From the NCBI RefSeq assembly GCF_014268505.2, contig NZ_JABWQP020000012.1, forward strand, positions 1 to 64,000: DNA of 64,000 nucleotides. Direction: 5' to 3'. Position numbers and translations under genes: made by a program. Under the pieces are notes generated by a model. It was not told the DNA's origin, did not search any database, and was given only the letters and a program-made list of their open reading frames with translations. The stretch comes from Pseudomonas khorasanensis. Lineage in GTDB: Bacteria > Pseudomonadota > Gammaproteobacteria > Pseudomonadales > Pseudomonadaceae. Shown here piece by piece: positions 58,714 to 64,000 of this stretch. How positions within the stretch are numbered: position 1 is the stretch's first letter; each line of letters begins with the position of its first letter.

Positions 58714-59469
58714 TCAGTTTCCCGCGGCGCGACAGATCGCACCGAACTCATCTGCATTCAGGGAAGCTCCACCAATGAGCCCCCCATCGATATCCGGCAT
58801 GCCGAACAGTTCGACCGCATTGGCCGCCTTCACGCTGCCGCCGTATAGAAGCCGCACACCTCGTGCCACTTCAGAATTCTCTGCCGCCAACTGCTCGCGA
58901 ATGGCTTTGTGCACATCCTGAGCCTGTTGCGGCGTTGCAGTCAGTCCAGTACCAATGGCCCAGACAGGCTCGTAAGCAATGACTGCCTTGGCGAAAGCAC
59001 CTACACCCAGCTCCTCGATGATGCTGCCCAGCTGACGCCCGACAACCTCAAGAGTTTTTCCGGCTTCACGCTGCTCCAGGGTCTCCCCTACACACAACAC
59101 CGGAATCAAGCCACATGCCTGCGCCGCCGCGAACTTGCGATTCAGCATCCCGTCTCGCTCGCCCATGATCTGGCGGCGTTCGGAGTGCCCGACAAGCACA
59201 AGGGAACAACCTGCATCCACCAGTTGACTCGGCGCAATCTCACCGGTCAACGCACCTTGCATGGCTTCCACCGCAGAATTCTGCGCGCCGACCGAAATCG
59301 ACTTGCCTTTCAAGCCATCAATCACTTGATTGATATGCAAGCAAGGCGGGAACACCGCGACATCAACACCGCTTGGCAAGGCCAGATGACGAAGGCCGTT
59401 GATCAGCTCAGCGACGCTGGCGCGGGTACCGTGCATCTTCCAGTTACCAGCTACCATAGGGCGACGCAT
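58714..59469 (-). CDS. tpiA: Triosephosphate isomerase
   Basis: A 251-residue TIM-barrel enzyme interconverting DHAP and glyceraldehyde-3-phosphate. Catalytic landmarks: GNWKMHG (Asn/Lys), VGHSERR (His) and the catalytic Glu in AYEPVWAIGTG; the phosphate-binding LYGGSVK follows. Length is standard. Same-strand neighbours glmM and secG. Confidence 0.98.
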   Translation of the reverse strand: MRRPMVAGNWKMHGTRASVAELINGLRHLALPSGVDVAVFPPCLHINQVIDGLKGKSISVGAQNSAVEAMQGALTGEIAPSQLVDAGCSLVLVGHSERRQIMGERDGMLNRKFAAAQACGLIPVLCVGETLEQREAGKTLEVVGRQLGSIIEELGVGAFAKAVIAYEPVWAIGTGLTATPQQAQDVHKAIREQLAAENSEVARGVRLLYGGSVKAANAVELFGMPDIDGGLIGGASLNADEFGAICRAAGN

Positions 59470-59534
59470 GCTGTACCTCGTCGGTCAAAGTGGGCGCAGA
59501 TGTTACCCAACACAATCATGGCTTGCAAGCCGAA

Positions 59535-60872
59535 TCAGGCAGAAACTTCAGTTACCAGTTTTGCCAGTTCTTCGGCGTAGCCGCGAACCTGAGCCTCGTC
59601 TTCACCTTCGACCATTACACGCACCAGAGGCTCTGTCCCGGACTTGCGCAAAAGCACACGACCACGACCTGCCATCGCCTGAGTTACGCGCGCGCTGGCC
59701 TCCTTGACGGCAGGATGCTCCAGCGGGCTTTCGCCGCCACCGAAACGCACGTTGATCAAAACCTGTGGGCATTTGCGCAACGCTTGCCGGGTTTGTGCCA
59801 GACCTTCATTGCGCTTTTTGAGCGCCATCAACACTTGCAAGGCCGCGATGATCGCGTCGCCCGTGGTGGTGTGATTGAAGCAGACCACATGCCCGGAGTT
59901 TTCCCCGCCGATCAGCCAGTTGCGCTCCTGCAGTTCGGCGATCACGTAGCGATCACCGACATTGGCACGTACGAAAGGAATCGAAAGATCCGCCAAGGCC
60001 AGTTCAAGACCAAGATTGCTCATCAAGGTACCGACGACGCCGCCTTGCAACTTGCCGCGCTCATGCAGATCGCGGGCAATGATAAACAGCAAATCATCAC
60101 CATCAACGATGGCGCCGGTGTGATCGACCATCAATACGCGGTCGCCATCACCATCAAAGGCGATACCCAGGTCGGCATGCTCGGCCAGCACCGCAGCCTG
60201 CAAAGGCCCCATGTGCGTGGAACCGCAGTTGTCGTTGATATTCAGCCCATTTGGCTGAGCAGACAGTACGACAACGTCAGCACCCAGTTCGCGGAACACA
60301 CTTGGCGCAACTTTATAGGTCGCACCGTGCGCGCAGTCGATGACGATTTTCAGGCCGGAGAAGCTGGTACCGGTTGGCACGCTGCTTTTGCAAAATTCGA
60401 TGTAGCGACCGGACGCATCGTTTATGCGCGAAACCTTGCCGATCTTGCTCGATTCAACCACGGTCATTGGCGTATCGAGCAGCTCTTCGATCATCAACTC
60501 CAACTCATCCGGCAGCTTGGTGCCTTTGCCGGAGAAAAACTTGATACCGTTGTCGTCATGAGGATTGTGCGAGGCGCTGATCACGATTCCGGCTTCAGCC
60601 TGGAAAGTGCGCGACAGATACGCAATTGCCGGTGTCGGCATCGGACCAAGCAGCATCACATCTGCACCCGCCGATGTCAGCCCGGCCTCAAGCGCAGACT
60701 CGAACATATAACCTGAGATCCGCGTGTCTTTGCCGACGAGCACCTTGCAGGCGCCCATCTTGCGGAATGCCATCCCCGCCGCCCAGCCGAGCTTGAGCAT
60801 GAAGTCCGGAGTGATCGGGTATTCACCAACGCGACCGCGAATGCCGTCGGTACCAAAATATTTCTTGCTCAT
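59535..60872 (-). CDS. glmM: Phosphoglucosamine mutase
   Basis: A 445-residue enzyme converting glucosamine-6-phosphate to glucosamine-1-phosphate for peptidoglycan and LPS. The phospho-Ser101 loop is ISASHNPHDDNGIKFF; the metal loop is DGDGDR; the phosphate-binding C-terminus is LLRKSGTEPLVRVMVEG. It follows folP by 16 bases. Confidence 0.98.
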   Translation of the reverse strand: MSKKYFGTDGIRGRVGEYPITPDFMLKLGWAAGMAFRKMGACKVLVGKDTRISGYMFESALEAGLTSAGADVMLLGPMPTPAIAYLSRTFQAEAGIVISASHNPHDDNGIKFFSGKGTKLPDELELMIEELLDTPMTVVESSKIGKVSRINDASGRYIEFCKSSVPTGTSFSGLKIVIDCAHGATYKVAPSVFRELGADVVVLSAQPNGLNINDNCGSTHMGPLQAAVLAEHADLGIAFDGDGDRVLMVDHTGAIVDGDDLLFIIARDLHERGKLQGGVVGTLMSNLGLELALADLSIPFVRANVGDRYVIAELQERNWLIGGENSGHVVCFNHTTTGDAIIAALQVLMALKKRNEGLAQTRQALRKCPQVLINVRFGGGESPLEHPAVKEASARVTQAMAGRGRVLLRKSGTEPLVRVMVEGEDEAQVRGYAEELAKLVTEVSA

Positions 60873-60888
60873 AACTGCTCCATCATTC

Positions 60889-61740
60889 TTATTCGGCTGA
60901 TTCTACGGCCGCGATCATCCGCACCACATCAACTGTTTCCGCCACATCGTGAACCCGCAATATACGCGCGCCCTTGACCGATGCCAGCGCCGCCAGCGCC
61001 AGACCACCATGCAGACGCTCGCCCACGGGACGGTTCAATGCGTGACCAATCATACTCTTGCGGGAAACACCTACCAGCAGCGGTCGACCCAGCGCATGCA
61101 GGGCCTCCATATGTTTAAACAAACTAAGATTGTGCTGCAGGGTTTTGGCGAAACCGAAACCAGGGTCGAGAATGATGCGCTCGGCAGGAATACCCGCCAG
61201 CGCACATTGTTCCATGCGCTGGGCAAGGAATTCGCTAACCTCGCGAGTGACATCCTGATACTGCGGATTGTCCTGCATATCGCCAGGCTCACCCAGCATG
61301 TGCATAAGACAGACCGGCAAACCGGTTGCCGCCGCGGCGTCCAACGCCCCGTCGCGCCTGAGCGCGCGTACGTCATTGATCAATCCGGCACCCAGCCGCG
61401 CACTTTCGCGCATGACGGCGGGGGTCGACGTATCGACCGAGATAATGACATCCAGCTCGCGATTGATCAGCTCCACGATCGGCGCCACCCGCTCAAGCTC
61501 CTCCAGCGACGAAACCGCTCGTGCACCTGGCCGGGTCGACTCGCCACCGACATCGATCAGTGTCGCACCGGCCAGCACCATGGCTTCGGCGTGGCGCAAA
61601 GCTACGTCGAGCTGACTGTAGCGGCCACCATCGGAGAAGGAATCAGGAGTGACATTGAGAATACCCATGACATGCGTCTGGGCCAAATCAAGAACCCGGT
61701 TGCCGCAAGGCAACCGGGTCAGGGACTGAACAGAAGTCAT
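60889..61740 (-). CDS. folP: Dihydropteroate synthase
   Basis: A 283-residue folate enzyme, target of sulfonamides. Conserved segments: VMGILNVTPDSFSDGGRY, DVGGESTRPGA, ISVDTSTPAVM and the C-terminal VGVSRKSMIGHAL and LRVHDVAETVDVVRM. It follows ftsH by eight bases and precedes glmM, an order conserved across gamma-proteobacteria. Confidence 0.98.
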   Translation of the reverse strand: MTSVQSLTRLPCGNRVLDLAQTHVMGILNVTPDSFSDGGRYSQLDVALRHAEAMVLAGATLIDVGGESTRPGARAVSSLEELERVAPIVELINRELDVIISVDTSTPAVMRESARLGAGLINDVRALRRDGALDAAAATGLPVCLMHMLGEPGDMQDNPQYQDVTREVSEFLAQRMEQCALAGIPAERIILDPGFGFAKTLQHNLSLFKHMEALHALGRPLLVGVSRKSMIGHALNRPVGERLHGGLALAALASVKGARILRVHDVAETVDVVRMIAAVESAE

Positions 61741-61748
61741 TTCAAGCC

Positions 61749-63665
<1,917 letters not shown>

Positions 63666-63858
63666 TTAACTACCCTCTGAAGCAAGCTCCGCTACTGGCG
63701 CGCGCTTCGCATGATATTCACCGGCCTAACTTACTACATTACCTACAACTCTGGCAGGCGCCGTCTGTAACCCTTTGTGAAACACTTTCTACACAATATT
63801 CGCTTATGCAGGCAGAGCGAAATATGAAAAACCTATCGCCCTGCCGAAAAAACTCGTT

Positions 63859-64000
63859 TTACTCATTACCGCCGCGGTAACCCCAAGCCAGCATGTACTG
63901 CTCGCGAGAGCTGCCGCGAGAAGAGTCGGGCTTGATCATCTGAATCTTGTCGAATTTCTTTCGAGCATCCTTCAGGTAAGCATCGAAGCCTTCGCCCTGA
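63859..64000 (-). CDS. rlmE: 23S rRNA (uridine-2'-O-)-methyltransferase RlmE, C-terminus (partial)
   Basis: The last 46 codons of a gene cut by the window edge. The frame reads GEGFDAYLKDARKKFDKIQMIKPDSSRG...YMLAWGYRGNE and stop, matching the FtsJ/RlmE C-terminus. Its neighbour ftsH on the same strand gives the standard rlmE-ftsH pair. The 193-bp gap (63666-63858) between them has no gene and probably carries ftsH promoter elements. Confidence 0.93.
   Translation of the reverse strand, partial: QGEGFDAYLKDARKKFDKIQMIKPDSSRGSSREQYMLAWGYRGGNE

Overview
This is a chromosomal window from a Pseudomonas of the fluorescens group (inferred). The gene orders match that genus: dpp with an OprD porin; piuB-piuA-piuC-sel1-speC; fruBKA with a divergent LacI-type fruR; ampD-ampE-nadC; and ftsH-folP-glmM-tpiA-secG-tRNA-rimP-nusA-infB-rbfA-truB-rpsO-pnp. 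The DNA is GC-rich and intergenic gaps carry several families of Pseudomonas REP-like inverted repeats. No rRNA, CRISPR array, insertion sequence, integrase or prophage was seen.

Layout. 1-11.2 kb: dipeptide import, with three paralogous family-5 binding proteins, an OprD/OpdP-type porin and the DppBCDF core; hairpins separate the front cistrons and an NtrC-like/sigma54-like arrangement precedes the first gene. 11.2-15.2 kb: a small secreted acidic protein, an MFS transporter, a repeat-rich gap and prfC. 15.3-19.1 kb: a quaternary-amine (OpuC/YehZ type) ABC importer. 19.2-20.9 kb: ornithine/lysine decarboxylase speC behind a leader containing a terminator-like hairpin. 20.9-24.3 kb: a two-gene accessory locus, the most unusual part of the window. 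It encodes a 739-residue helical protein whose first half looks like the XaxA/YaxA subunit of alpha-xenorhabdolysin and whose second half is another helical, hydrophobic-hairpin module, followed by an unrecognised 292-residue partner. 24.3-31.0 kb: Fur-type iron/siderophore genes (sel1, piuC, piuA, piuB-like).

31.1-40.5 kb: a Tat-exported PhoD-like phosphatase, the fructose PTS operon fruBKA, its regulator fruR with an excellent operator match, and a TatD-like nuclease. 40.5-47.6 kb: a nested REP element, a chemoreceptor, ampE/ampD, a DUF1631 protein and nadC. 47.6-48.9 kb: a perfect 10-copy 7-bp tandem repeat, a small acidic protein, a secreted coiled-coil repeat protein and tRNA-Thr. 48.9-64 kb: the conserved translation/RNA and essential-gene block, entirely on the minus strand, from the rlmE tail through ftsH, folP, glmM, tpiA, secG, two tRNAs, rimP-nusA-infB-rbfA-truB-rpsO to pnp.

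Functionally, most of the window is core metabolism and information processing. The accessory signal is concentrated at 20.9-24.3 kb, where the toxin-like pair separates speC from the sel1-piuC-piuA group (adjacent in other pseudomonads, from memory), and in the repeat-bearing gaps.
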